DNA of 64,000 nt from Amyelois transitella (Eukaryota; Arthropoda; Insecta; Lepidoptera; Pyralidae). Position 1 is the stretch's first letter. Each line of letters begins with the position of its first letter. Location: the NCBI RefSeq assembly GCF_032362555.1, contig NC_083536.1, positions 10,478,001 to 10,542,000 on the forward strand. The letters run 5' to 3'. Below are positions 51,470 through 61,600 of this stretch, in pieces. Under the pieces are notes generated by a model that saw nothing but the letters and a program-made list of their open reading frames with translations, had not been told where the DNA came from and made no database searches. The position numbers were made by a program, and so were the translations under genes.

Positions 51470-53149
51470 CTATTTCGTGAGGTTTAGCTGAAATGTTGCT
51501 GGCATCTGCTTCCTCTCACGAATGATTTCAGGGCTCTCGTAGCAGTGAGCATTGCTTTCTGGTTTTATGGAAATTTTCTTAGGTTCTTCTGATGTTGCTC
51601 GAAGTTTACGGCGCAGTAAAATGAAGATGAGTATAGCGGCACCAATGATCACTAATCCATATAAAGGTAAAGTAGTGTAGTATACTACGGTATGCATCTC
51701 ATTAAGATGTACAGGTTTCTGGGATGATATCTTATCTTGTATTTCATGAAGTCTTTTCAGATTGATGCGGGTGAACTCAACTGGATGCTTCATGGAAGAT
51801 TTTATCTCTTTAGATGTAAGTATATCGAGAATCTTGAGTGGTTGTCCTTTTACTTGGTCTTCGACATTAGCGATTGTGAATTCATTTGTCCGCAGGATAC
51901 AGTTGCTTGGTATAGTTGCTAGATAGCTGCCGGTAAGGATGCTGTATTCATCTCGGCCGCATGTCTTCTGAACTTTAGTTGGTACAGGGAAAATTATGGT
52001 GTAATGTCGATCATCTAATTTTTCTATAACTTGTTTAAGTAGAGAGACTGCAACTAGTTCGCAGGTGTCGTCCAACACTTGTTTTGTAATGAGTTTCGGG
52101 ATACAATCCGGGTTTGATCTTATCTGTTGGTTGAGTTTTTCTTCACAGAGAAAGTGACTATTCAGCTTCGGGCATTCAGCCTCTATGTACACATGAAAAT
52201 TACTGCTTGTTGCTATAAAAGGATAAGGAGGGACTAAAATCATGTTATGCTTATTGGGTACTATAGGTAATTTATATAGGTCGTACGTATCAGGAGAAAC
52301 TATGGGGAATTTAAATACTATAACTATTCTATTCTTACTGAAATATGAACCAGGCTTTATTATACTATAATATTCTCTATGGTCTATATCTAAAAGCTGT
52401 TTCTCATCATAAAGACTGCTTAACCTAATTAACATTTTCTTAAGAACTTCTATATTTAACATCGAATGATGTGTACTCGAGATGCGAGTGTAAGCTAAAA
52501 TATTTTCTATCCTATCTAACTCTTCTAATAGATCATCTATATTACTATTTAGTATGCTTAATAGCTGAGCGAATTTAGCATACTTGATTAAACTATGATC
52601 TCTATAACTATCTTGGTCTAAAATAAGATGCAAAGTTTCATTTATCTTTTCTTGATTTTCTACAATTTCGGATATAATGTTAGTATGATGGGATATCCAA
52701 TCTTGGCTAAGACTTATATGTTTATTAAATTCAGTGGTTATTTTGTCTTGATTTTCTTTAAGATGATTTATTGCCTCATTATATAAAATCGCATCATTAT
52801 AGTCAAGGTTACCAGTTATTTGTTTTATGACGGAACCTAAACCGTTTATTAACCCACGTTTTGTTCTAGAGGGTTCTAGTGATTTAATTCGGTATGAAGC
52901 TTTATTTAATTTACTACTAAGGTGATTAATCTGGATTTCAAAGAGCATATAAGTATCGTTTCTTAGTCGTTTTTCTATGTCTTGTCGTTGGTCTCTAATC
53001 ATCTCAAGTCGATTCTCAATGTCATGTAATTCGATATATTGTAAAAATGTATGTTGGTGAGTAGTTAATCTCATTAGTCCAAGTTTAAAGGGTAATAGTC
53101 CAGGTCCTTCATCCAGACTCTCCAGCTTGATTTCCTGGGCCTTTGTCAA
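51470..53149 (-). CDS. Gypsy 2 envelope protein
   Basis: 559 residues, uninterrupted, overlapping the pol end by 41 nt in another frame. It would be expressed from a spliced RNA, as in errantiviruses. Features: a furin-type cleavage site (RTKR, about residue 97) followed by a Gly-rich hydrophobic stretch that would be the fusion segment, long coiled-coil helices, Cys residues in the C-terminal half, one transmembrane segment (LYGLVIIGAAILIFILL, about residues 500-520) and a basic cytoplasmic tail. There is no clear signal peptide at the listed Met, so a leader from an upstream exon is likely. It acts at membranes; infectivity is unproven. Confidence 0.85.
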   Translation of the reverse strand: MTKAQEIKLESLDEGPGLLPFKLGLMRLTTHQHTFLQYIELHDIENRLEMIRDQRQDIEKRLRNDTYMLFEIQINHLSSKLNKASYRIKSLEPSRTKRGLINGLGSVIKQITGNLDYNDAILYNEAINHLKENQDKITTEFNKHISLSQDWISHHTNIISEIVENQEKINETLHLILDQDSYRDHSLIKYAKFAQLLSILNSNIDDLLEELDRIENILAYTRISSTHHSMLNIEVLKKMLIRLSSLYDEKQLLDIDHREYYSIIKPGSYFSKNRIVIVFKFPIVSPDTYDLYKLPIVPNKHNMILVPPYPFIATSSNFHVYIEAECPKLNSHFLCEEKLNQQIRSNPDCIPKLITKQVLDDTCELVAVSLLKQVIEKLDDRHYTIIFPVPTKVQKTCGRDEYSILTGSYLATIPSNCILRTNEFTIANVEDQVKGQPLKILDILTSKEIKSSMKHPVEFTRINLKRLHEIQDKISSQKPVHLNEMHTVVYYTTLPLYGLVIIGAAILIFILLRRKLRATSEEPKKISIKPESNAHCYESPEIIRERKQMPATFQLNLTK

Positions 53150-56100
53150 CGTGAATAGTGTTGTCAGCAGTATTCTGTAACAATGCAGTTTTAGGGGTGC
53201 GTTTTAGACGGGACTTGGCTACAGGGAGACGTTTCTTAGATGTATATATATGAATAGGGAGGTCAGCTAGTACAGTGTCTTGTGTAAAGCGGGGAGCTAG
53301 TTTTTGCCTACTGGCTCCGGGGTTACTTACGAATACTTGTTGCTGGGGTTGGTACTCTACTTCCTTTTCGCGCGTCTTATTCCGATTTTCTATAATAGCG
53401 GTATGGTTAGCAACACATGATTCGTGAACTAATTCATAGATCTTTTTCATTTGTTCCTTGTGTGTAATTATGTACTGTTGTAACAAGTGTTCAGTTATAT
53501 TGAAGTCGAGAGGGTCTCGTGGGTCTGTGTGTCCGTTTATGAGGTCATATGGTCTGCACTTTGTGAAGCTATGCACTGAGCTATTATATGCAATGATAGC
53601 ATATGGCATCAGATTAACAATAGGTTCGTGTTTTTGTTGCAACTTCAAGATTCGTAGATGTTCTAATATGGTACCATGAAATCGTTCTATATTACCGTTA
53701 TCGTTAGGTGAGTGTGGTAGGGTTTTATGATGATGTATTCGGTGTAATTTTACAAATTCTGAGAACATTTGATTCGTAAATTCGGTACCATGGTCAGTTA
53801 TAATAGTTAAGGGCAAACCGTGGTGTGTACTGTATGTAAGTAGAGCTTGTATCACGCTAAGAGCAGTACCATCACGTAGGTGATTAGCTTGGCCATACTT
53901 AGAAAATACATCTACAAAGGTCACATATTTCTCGCCTTGCACGGTGAAAAGATCCATATGAACAGTCTCAAAAGGTTTTGAAGCGGGTGGAACAATATTA
54001 AATTCTTGTCTAATGGGGTGACGGTCGTATTTGGCTTGACCGCAAATAGTGCAATCGTTAATAAATTTAGTTATTTGCTCTTTCATCTTGGGCCAATAGT
54101 ACTTATGAGACAGAGACAGGTAGCATTCGGTTATACCACGATGTTTTGTTTTACCTTCATGATAATGCTTAATTATTTCCTGTTGTCTGAGATATTCTTT
54201 TACATTTTCCACCTCGGTCTTTGCTAACACTAAATTCATAGCGGAACACTTAAACTTATCTTGTAAAATCGGAATTATAGTATACATGGCTAGAGGTGGT
54301 GTTATAATGAGAGCTGTTTTGACCTTGGGATTCACATACTCCTTGATTGCGTTAATAAGATCGGTTTCTAGGTTTGATTCGCAAAGCTGTACGGAAATGC
54401 GTGTGTGAGTTTCGAAAGGTTTAGAAACAGTGGGGCGTTTTTTAACGTCATTAACTATCGTGAGGCACAATTGTTTATGGAATCTGTTAAGAGGGTCATC
54501 TGTTATGGGTATCTCAAGTATGGGGTTTTCATTGTCAGTATACGCTGTCATTGTAGTAGATCTAGTAATAGATGGTGGTCTATCAGTTGGGTTCGGTATG
54601 AGGGATTCTGTGTCTAGGTTCTGTTCTGTGTCGTTATCCTTTGGAGAGGTTTCAGAGTTATGCAATTCAACACGAGATAGCGCATCGGCATTTGTATTAT
54701 GGTTTCCTTTTTTATATACCACAGTATAATTGTACTCGCTTAGTTTGAGGCGCCATCTTGTCAAACGTGAATTAGGCTCCTTAATATTCATAATCCACTG
54801 TAGTGGTTTATGATCAGTCACAATTTTGAATTTTCTCCCAAAAAGATACGGTCTAAAGTATTTTGTAGCCCAAACTATGGCCAAAAGCTCCTTTTCTATA
54901 GTGCTATAATTCATTTCGCTTTCGTTTAATGTGCGAGATGCATATGAGATAGGCTTATCAGAACCAATAGGGCCCTGGGAGAGTACTGCACCAATAGCTA
55001 CATTGGATGCATCTGTAGTTAATACAAACTCTTTCGTAAAGTCAGGGTATTGTAGTATGGGGTCATTAGTCAGTAATCCTTTACACTTTTCAAAACATTC
55101 CAAATAGATTGAGTCAAGGGTAATTTTACTATTCTTTTTTAAACAAACGGTGAGGGGTTTAGTAAGTCTGGCAAAGTCGGGTATAAATTTACGATAGTAT
55201 CCTATTAGGCCTAAAAACTGTTTAATTTGTTTAGGTGTTTTTGGTAAAGGGTAGTTCTTAATAGCGTGAATTTTGTCGGGGTTAGGTTTAATACCATCCT
55301 TGCTTATTATATGACCTAGATATGCCGTCTCTAACTTCAAAAATTCGGACTTGTCCATTTGTATTTTAAAGTTAGATTCCCGTAATCTTTGAAACACCTT
55401 CTCGAGATTCACCATGTGCTCCTGCAGGCTGGTGCTAAATACAACTATGTCATCCAGATATACCAGGCAGATGTTGTTTTGAAGTCCCCGAAGGACATTG
55501 TCCATCACTCGCTGAAAGGTTGATGGAGAATTCTTAAGACCCATAGGCATTCTCAAAAATTCGAAATGCCCGTGCTCTACGTTAAATGCTGTCTTTGAAA
55601 TATCATCTGAATTCATTTCGACCTGATAGAATCCAGAAGCCAGGTCTAAGGTTGTGAAATACTGACATTTGCCTAATTTATCTAGGACATCTGAAATATT
55701 TGGTATGGGATACTTGTCGTCTATTGTTTTTTCATTTAGTTTACGGAAGTCGACAACGATACGCCATTTCCTTTTTCCTGACGCATCTGCCTTTTTTGGA
55801 ACTACCCAAATAGGTGAGCTCCATGCGGAACTAGAAGGACGAATGATGCCTTGGTCTAACATTTTTGTAATTTGGTCTCTAACTTCTTGCCTGTGTATGA
55901 ATGGGTAGCGATAAGTCTTGGTATATACAGGTACTTCGTCAGTAGTTTTAATACAGTGTTTTACTTGGTTAGTGAAAGTTAGGGCTTCACCTTCAATATA
56001 AAATACGTCAGAGTAACGTGAACAAAGTTGAGTTAAGTTAGCCTTCTCTTCCGGGTTAAGGTGATCTGTTCGTAACCGTGATAGAACATCTTTCGTACGG

Positions 56101-56729
56101 TTGGAGACGAGCTGATCTTGATTACAATCTATGTTAAATATCTCTGCTTGAGCAGGCCTGTCTAAAGAAAATATAAAATCGTTGTTAGTTTGATTTTCTA
56201 CTTCGATAATACCACGGCTATTTGATACTCTAGTGACGCACTCATGAATTAAACAATTACATAAAACTTGTTCAGGGACTATGACGTCACCATCCTGAGC
56301 GTTAATCGGTATGCGGACTAATTTAGATGAATTAGCCGGAATCATGTCCTCGTAAAGGTTAAGATTACGTGCATTATACATCCTGATAGGATTTATCGCA
56401 AACTGTGTTGCTAAGGTCAAGTTCTTAAGGTCAATTTTAGCTTCCCAGGCAGTTAATAAATCTAATCCTATTAGACCATCGAAGTGATCATGAAAGCGAT
56501 AAACAAATAGTTTTATATTATAGGGGTAGTTAAATTCTTTAAAACATGGTACGGTTATAGAGTGTTCATTCCTACTGGTTGCGTGTACATTCGTTACCTC
56601 AAAAGGGTCGTAATTTAGAGGTATGTGACTATAGTAACTTTGTACAGCTTCAGGGCTAATAAATGATTGGTTAGCACCTGTATCAATTAAAAGGTTAAGG
56701 GGTGGATCCTCAATACGAATGTACGGCAA
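53109..56729 (-). CDS. Gypsy 2 Pol (protease, RT, RNase H, integrase)
   Basis: A 1206-codon open frame. The listed Met is internal: pol is reached by -1 frameshift from gag at 56765-56771. Protease is at residues 12-100 (LLIDTGANQSFIS). RT is at about 270-450 (FTTLDLASGFYQV, MPMGLKNSPSTFQ, LVYLDDIVVFS), RNase H at about 550-670 (LTTDASNVAIGAVL, YSTIEKELLAIVWA). The integrase finger has HRGITECYLSLSH and CTICGQAKYDRH; its core has VHMDLFTVQG, IITDHGTEFTNQM and GNIERFHGTILEHL, so D-D-E is complete. All catalytic residues are present. It makes and integrates the cDNA. Confidence 0.92.
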   Translation of the reverse strand: MPYIRIEDPPLNLLIDTGANQSFISPEAVQSYYSHIPLNYDPFEVTNVHATSRNEHSITVPCFKEFNYPYNIKLFVYRFHDHFDGLIGLDLLTAWEAKIDLKNLTLATQFAINPIRMYNARNLNLYEDMIPANSSKLVRIPINAQDGDVIVPEQVLCNCLIHECVTRVSNSRGIIEVENQTNNDFIFSLDRPAQAEIFNIDCNQDQLVSNRTKDVLSRLRTDHLNPEEKANLTQLCSRYSDVFYIEGEALTFTNQVKHCIKTTDEVPVYTKTYRYPFIHRQEVRDQITKMLDQGIIRPSSSAWSSPIWVVPKKADASGKRKWRIVVDFRKLNEKTIDDKYPIPNISDVLDKLGKCQYFTTLDLASGFYQVEMNSDDISKTAFNVEHGHFEFLRMPMGLKNSPSTFQRVMDNVLRGLQNNICLVYLDDIVVFSTSLQEHMVNLEKVFQRLRESNFKIQMDKSEFLKLETAYLGHIISKDGIKPNPDKIHAIKNYPLPKTPKQIKQFLGLIGYYRKFIPDFARLTKPLTVCLKKNSKITLDSIYLECFEKCKGLLTNDPILQYPDFTKEFVLTTDASNVAIGAVLSQGPIGSDKPISYASRTLNESEMNYSTIEKELLAIVWATKYFRPYLFGRKFKIVTDHKPLQWIMNIKEPNSRLTRWRLKLSEYNYTVVYKKGNHNTNADALSRVELHNSETSPKDNDTEQNLDTESLIPNPTDRPPSITRSTTMTAYTDNENPILEIPITDDPLNRFHKQLCLTIVNDVKKRPTVSKPFETHTRISVQLCESNLETDLINAIKEYVNPKVKTALIITPPLAMYTIIPILQDKFKCSAMNLVLAKTEVENVKEYLRQQEIIKHYHEGKTKHRGITECYLSLSHKYYWPKMKEQITKFINDCTICGQAKYDRHPIRQEFNIVPPASKPFETVHMDLFTVQGEKYVTFVDVFSKYGQANHLRDGTALSVIQALLTYSTHHGLPLTIITDHGTEFTNQMFSEFVKLHRIHHHKTLPHSPNDNGNIERFHGTILEHLRILKLQQKHEPIVNLMPYAIIAYNSSVHSFTKCRPYDLINGHTDPRDPLDFNITEHLLQQYIITHKEQMKKIYELVHESCVANHTAIIENRNKTREKEVEYQPQQQVFVSNPGASRQKLAPRFTQDTVLADLPIHIYTSKKRLPVAKSRLKRTPKTALLQNTADNTIHVDKGPGNQAGESG

Positions 56730-56755
56730 TTGCCTTTGCGTCTGTAGGTTTACTT

Positions 56756-58087
56756 CTATCCTGATTTTTTTGATATCATACCCTTCTGAAAATCCTCATC
56801 GTTACTAGTAGAGGGTTGGGGTTGTTCAAGAGAGGGATCGTCGAGATTATTAGTCATGTTCTCACTAGTGTAGGCTGTGTCGTAGTCATAGTAGTCATTA
56901 TTCATATTAGTGTAGTCGTAATAGTCGATATATTGGTAATAGTCTGTATAATAGTCATCACAGTAGTCTGTATAAGTTACGCAATCATTTACATTCACAT
57001 CCCTGGTTTTAAAATAATTAGAGGGTGGTGGATTTCCAAACTTACGCCAATCGTGTCCGGAAGGGGGTAGCGTATTGGATACATATGGAGTGACGCCGCT
57101 CATAGGGCGTGGTCCCTGATGGGATTGATTCTGATTGCCACGATGGGGTTGATTTTGATTGTTAGCGAAATTTGGATTTCTAGTTGGTAGTTTAAATACA
57201 TTACTATGAGGATTGTAGTTGGGCGGTAGTGCCCGGAACATCTGTTGAGTACGAGTGGGGAATTTGAATTGGGGCTGAGGTACGCCCGGAGGGGTAGGTC
57301 TGTTAAACTGGGATAAGTTCGGCATGGCCTGTTGCCTATTAATTGGCATCATGGAATTGTTAAAGGTGAATGGCTTTGGAACTGGGGGTATCAGAGCTGG
57401 GGGTATAAAATGTGGAGTGGCTTTAAAACTAGAGGGACCCTGTAAAGATTTAGGTAGTGATTCGTTTCGTTGCTGTAAATAAATAATATTAAGTTCTTCG
57501 TGCACATATTCCAATGCTTTTTCAATACTATCTGGGCGCATGCACCTTATTCGAGAACCAAGGGGCTCTTTAAGCCCGCGTACAAATGCTTGCATTGTTA
57601 ATTTTTTATATAAATCTCGTTTAGCTTGAATAGTGGTTTCAAGAGTCTCGTGTAGGGTGACATACGTCATGATTGTACTGAACAAGGTCTGACACCGTTC
57701 ATAAAGTTCCTGCGGTGTACCGTTACCTTGTGACTGTAATGATAGATCGTTATATAATGCAGTTTCGTCCCTCTGATCAGAGAAATTATTAATAAGTACT
57801 GTTCTAATTCCAATCCAATTATCCGGTATGCCATTCGAATTAATAGTTCGAGCGGCGGAGCCAGTTACCTTATTTAAGATGCCATTAATTAATGATAAAT
57901 TATTTAACAAATGTTCTGGCCCTTCTCTTACATAAGTCATTACCAATTGATCGCATATTTTTATGAACCTGGTTAATATATTAGGGTTACCATCGAATTC
58001 CGGCACTACGCGGAGCGCCTTATAAATATTATCTGGTGTAGTAGTCATCGTTAAATCAGATTCTAAGTTACTTAAATCTCTATTCAA
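56756..58087 (-). CDS. Gypsy 2 Gag
   Basis: 443 residues from ATG 58087, after a leader of about 290 nt. The N-terminal half is helical, typical of gypsy capsid (RVVPEFDGNPNILTRFIKIC, AFVRGLKEPLGSRIRCMRP). The middle is Pro/Asn/Gln-rich (NQPHRGNQNQSHQGP) and probably binds RNA. The C-terminus has a striking Tyr/Asp run (about residues 370-410, DDYYTDYYQYIDYYDY). There is no zinc knuckle. It forms the particle. Its end overlaps the frameshift site. Confidence 0.85.
   Translation of the reverse strand: MNRDLSNLESDLTMTTTPDNIYKALRVVPEFDGNPNILTRFIKICDQLVMTYVREGPEHLLNNLSLINGILNKVTGSAARTINSNGIPDNWIGIRTVLINNFSDQRDETALYNDLSLQSQGNGTPQELYERCQTLFSTIMTYVTLHETLETTIQAKRDLYKKLTMQAFVRGLKEPLGSRIRCMRPDSIEKALEYVHEELNIIYLQQRNESLPKSLQGPSSFKATPHFIPPALIPPVPKPFTFNNSMMPINRQQAMPNLSQFNRPTPPGVPQPQFKFPTRTQQMFRALPPNYNPHSNVFKLPTRNPNFANNQNQPHRGNQNQSHQGPRPMSGVTPYVSNTLPPSGHDWRKFGNPPPSNYFKTRDVNVNDCVTYTDYCDDYYTDYYQYIDYYDYTNMNNDYYDYDTAYTSENMTNNLDDPSLEQPQPSTSNDEDFQKGMISKKSG
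56765..56771 (-). promoter_or_regulatory. -1 ribosomal frameshift site at gag-pol
   Basis: The minus-strand heptamer A AAA AAA lies in gag frame (TCA AAA AAA TCA) three codons before the gag stop. Slipping back one base gives AAA ATC AGG ATA and runs on into pol without a stop. This matches the classical X XXY YYZ rule. No downstream pseudoknot was worked out. Confidence 0.75.
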
Positions 58088-58379
58088 ATCTACTGCACTA
58101 CACCTCGACTGTTTAGAAGAAACAGTCTCGGGACCTACTTTTCTAGGGTGGAAAATCTTGATGATTTACCGGGACTTAGAGGACTAGGAAAGCAACACAA
58201 CAGATCAATTCAGTGGTGTACTTACATATACATCTCGGTTTCTCTGAGCGTTATCGATGTCTGGATACCTCGGCACTGTTATCTTCTTACAGGATACCCG
58301 GTGAGGACTTGAAAGTCTATCAGCACAGCGATGACGACGGTTTCGATTTTGGAAAGTCTATTCGCGCACTAACCCGGGA

Positions 58380-58397
58380 ATCCTACCGACTGCGCCA
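58380..58397 (-). other. Gypsy 2 primer binding site (tRNA-Ser type)
   Basis: TGGCGCAGTCGGTAGGAT on the minus strand directly after the 5' LTR. This sequence is known as the tRNA-Ser primer site of 17.6/297-type gypsy elements. Confidence 0.85.
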
Positions 58398-58677
58398 ATT
58401 ACGATAGCAGTTCCCGCAGGACTCAAAAAAACCGAAATTAATTTATAACTAATTTATTTAAAGTAAAAGAATTACAATATAAATCTTATGAACTAACGTA
58501 GTGACGATCCGAAGTTAGGAATTCAAGTCCCGGGCTGACGCAATGCACAGCCGATGTTCCAACGTGACTTCACGTGTCGCATAGTCAGCGGTTTACTTTA
58601 GGTGCATAGAAATATCACGTTGTTCTAGAATGTTCGATGTCTAGTCAGCATATTCCATTAGGGTTGCGTATATGACA
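58398..58677 (-). repeat. Gypsy 2 5' LTR
   Basis: 280 bp, the same sequence as the 3' LTR apart from one A. It would hold the promoter. Confidence 0.95.
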
Positions 58678-60139
58678 AATATATATGCTAAGTCCCCAGC
58701 TATAATATTTATAATATGACATATCACAACAGACGACATACCCCAATAATCCTCAGACTTTTTCAGATTAAGTTCTTTAAAGGTATTAATAATGTCAGTA
58801 GGGTCAATATTTAAGAATTTAAATTTGGAACTGCAAATGCTGACATTATTTTTAAGTAGTATTTCAGCTTCATTGGGGCATGAGTCAATATTAGAAGTTA
58901 ATTCCAACGGTATATTTGTAAAAAAATGTTCAAATAAATTTACTATTTCTGTTGTAGAGGTAATTTTCCTATCATTAAATTTAATTTCATTAATATTTTC
59001 TTTAAGATTACTTCTACCAGTTTCCTTGTTTATAACACTCCAGGTTTCCTTTGTTTTGTTAGGAGCATTACTTATTTTGTTTTTAATGAACAAAGATTTT
59101 GCATGTAGACATACTTTTATGAAAATTTTTGAATAATTCCTAACATGGTCTACGAAGCCGCTTTCAAATCGATACTGTTTTTGGGCATATAAATCGTACA
59201 AAGTCTTTCTACTTTTGTAGATGCCAACAGTAGCCCATTCATTGAATTTAAAGTTATTATTGCATTTCCGTTTCTTTTGTATAAATGTTTCAGAGTACGC
59301 GTCTGAAATGGTAGTAAATAACTTATTATAATGACCATTAGGATCGCTGCCCGTGTAAGTTACTGCGCAAATTTTATTTTCTAAAAAACTTGTAAATTTA
59401 TTGATTTTATGGGCTGTGATAGGTCTGCACATAATTAATCCATCACATGTACTACGTTTAGTGGAAAAGGTAACTAATTGACCGCAGTGATCAGAGGGTA
59501 ATTTACTAAATACATTTTTATTATTTGGTTTCTGTTCACTAAAAAAATTATCAATACATTTAGCAGATGTGGCAGTGAAGCGGGTTGGTTCCAAGAAGGC
59601 ATTATCTAAGTTAAAACATTTAAATAGGTTAAGAAACTGTATTGTCACTGTGGAGCTAACTAATATGTCAATGTTAAAATCACCGCAAACAATTACTTTC
59701 TTATTACTTTTTGTAGTACTATTAGAACTTCCTCCATTACATTCAGGAAATCTATAATACTACTGTTGGGTGGACTATAAATACAAATAACAATGTGTTC
59801 CTCAAGCTCGGCACAAGATACCTCAACACAGCGCTCAAGAGAAAGTCTGACTATGTCATGGCGCTCCTTACAGCGATGACCATTTTTAACATATATTACA
59901 GAACCGCCTCTGATTGCAGACCCTCTCCTGAAGCAGCTCACCGCATTAAAATTGTTAAGACTGGGCATCAGCTCACCCTCCAAGATCCAATGCTCAGTCA
60001 AACACACCATATTAACATCCATTTTTTCATTAAATAGATCAATAATAAGTTCTTTGCCAGGAAGGCCCTGTATATTTTGGTGTACAATTTTTAATTCATT
60101 TGTCCTTCCTTTTGTCCTGTGGTTTAGTTTAAACCACAT
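58678..60139 (-). pseudogene. LINE A, third copy, ORF2 5' part
   Basis: ORF2 starts at ATG 60139 (MWFKLNHRTKG), overlapping the ORF1 stop by 16 nt. The endonuclease has IVHQNIQGLPGKELII, VCLTEHWILEGEL and RRGSAIRGGSVIYVKN. A break near 59695 is followed by FLNLFKCFNLDNAFLEPTRF, FSKLPSDHCGQLVTF and LNLKKSEDYWGMS. It is cut at AYIF (58678) by gypsy 2 and resumes at 51167. One frameshift plus the insertion disable it. Confidence 0.85.
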
Positions 60140-60747
60140 GTAGCGTCCACAGAATCATCATTACAAAAATTTGATGATTCTGTAGATTTTGTCAGATTTT
60201 GTAAACAATGTAGTTTACCACAATGTAAACTCGTCCATTCTTTTATGTTGTTTGCTATCAAAGTAGCAATTCTTTTTTTATAAAGTCGAGAAAGATAAAT
60301 ATTATCTTTAGTCAAAAAACAATTTTTTATGAACAAATTTGTATCAAAAAATACAAACTTGTCATGACGACATGACATATTATGAACAATATTGTTCATC
60401 AAATGAATAAATTTATTCTTCTTTGGCGTCTGACAACTTATATAGGGAAAAGCACAAAAAATTATTTTACCTACATTTAAATTATTCAGAGTTCCTAGAC
60501 CCTGAATAAGGTCTTGTTTACTAATATTTAAACTGTTTCCAACCATTATAACAATTGTAGATGTGTTGCTCAATTGTGTGTTTTTTATACAATTAATAAT
60601 TTGTGAGAAGTTGGAATTGGGTAGACAATAATTTATTATATTTGATAAATACTCACTAAACAGTTTACCCATGTTGCGTCCTATGCTGTCTGAAAAAATG
60701 ACTGTGTTCTGGGGGCTACACATATCAACACCGACACTCTCCGGCAT
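60124..60747 (-). CDS. LINE A ORF1 (SGNH esterase-like)
   Basis: 207 residues from ATG 60747. IFSDSIGRNMGKLFSEYL resembles SGNH block I (the Ser of the GDS motif, here SDS), VIMVGNSLNIS the G-N block, and FDTNLF with DNIYLSRLYKK the terminal Asp/His region, although the usual His is replaced. Esterase-like ORF1 proteins are known from CR1-group LINEs, which supports the clade. The frame is also open upstream of the Met for about 35 codons, with Cys residues, so the N-terminus is uncertain. The catalytic set looks incomplete. Followed at once by ORF2. Confidence 0.6.
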   Translation of the reverse strand: MPESVGVDMCSPQNTVIFSDSIGRNMGKLFSEYLSNIINYCLPNSNFSQIINCIKNTQLSNTSTIVIMVGNSLNISKQDLIQGLGTLNNLNVGKIIFCAFPYISCQTPKKNKFIHLMNNIVHNMSCRHDKFVFFDTNLFIKNCFLTKDNIYLSRLYKKRIATLIANNIKEWTSLHCGKLHCLQNLTKSTESSNFCNDDSVDATCGLN

Positions 60748-60989
60748 ACTATCAGACAAGTCCCCAAGACATGGGGAGGGAACTACGGTACTACTGATAC
60801 TTGACCCGTTAAATATTCCACAGGTACGGTCGCGTTCATAATTGCAGTCATAGTTGGCAAAACTTTATAGCTTGCACCGCTGCTATCACTCACACATTCA
60901 CATAAATAACACAATAAACAACAAGCGGTGAAGCGTTGGGTAACGCGCCATCAAGAAGAGGGTAGTGTAAAAAAAAAAGTCGTCCGCTA

Positions 60990-61600
60990 ATCAACACAGC
61001 GACACGCCACACAGCGGAGATCCATGGTGGAACAGTACGAAAATAATAGCTTCATACCGACCAGAATATTTGCGGAACAGTTCGACACATCAGTGGTTAC
61101 TGTTCGTCGAGTTTGCACCGTGAAGGACTGCACCACAGATAGCCAGCAAGAAAGCCGTATTTATTCGAAATAAATAAGCAAAACGTTTAGAATTTGCTCG
61201 GCAGTATTTGGATTTTGACTGGAAAAAAGCGATATTTACGGACGGAAAGTTCTTTTATGTCATCACAATGCGGTAGGCTTCATTTATGGCGAAGAAATGC
61301 AACTCAATATGAAGAAAAAAATATTGTGCCAAATATGGAGTCTGGACACATATTTGTAAATATGTGGGGCTGGATGAGTGCTGCAGGACCTGGGGAACAG
61401 GTGTGGATAGCAGGACGCGCTACAGCTGCTCATTATGTGCAAGTGCTGCAAGAAACCATGTTACCAACTGTGCGGTGTAGTTATCCGATTGATGATACGC
61501 CAACAATATCATTTGTGCAAGACAACTTCCCTGTGCATCGAGTCCATATAGTGCGTGAAAGGTTCTGCAAGTTTATATTAAAAATACTAATTACTTAGAT
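60990..61600 (+). pseudogene. Tc1-like transposase remnant
   Basis: Plus-strand pieces in shifting frames: YENNSFIPTRIFAEQFDTS with VVTVRR (helix-turn-helix) at 61025-61110, then LDFDWKKAIFTDGKFF (catalytic Asp present, the usual Glu changed), then an intact stretch LHLWRRNATQYEEKNIVP to SFVQDNFPVHRVHIVRE (second catalytic Asp). The third acidic residue is lost after 61600. At least two frameshifts and a stop. No inverted repeats found. Tc1/mariner superfamily by motif order. Confidence 0.7.

Larger units (their letters stand above)
51168..58677 (-). mobile_element. Gypsy/errantivirus-like element 2, complete and young
   Basis: 7510 bp: 5' LTR, primer binding site, gag, pol, env, polypurine tract, 3' LTR, all in order on the minus strand and all open. 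The two LTRs differ only in an A-run length. It lies inside LINE A, splitting the codons around AYIF and NNCVD at an AT-rich site; the target duplication is short (about ATA). An env after pol makes it errantivirus-like. It is the youngest large insertion in this part of the window and may be intact; whether it is active or infectious cannot be told from sequence. Confidence 0.95.

Noticed and set aside
60124-60759. Host lipase/esterase gene
   Set aside because: It lies directly before, and overlaps, LINE A ORF2; it is the LINE's ORF1.
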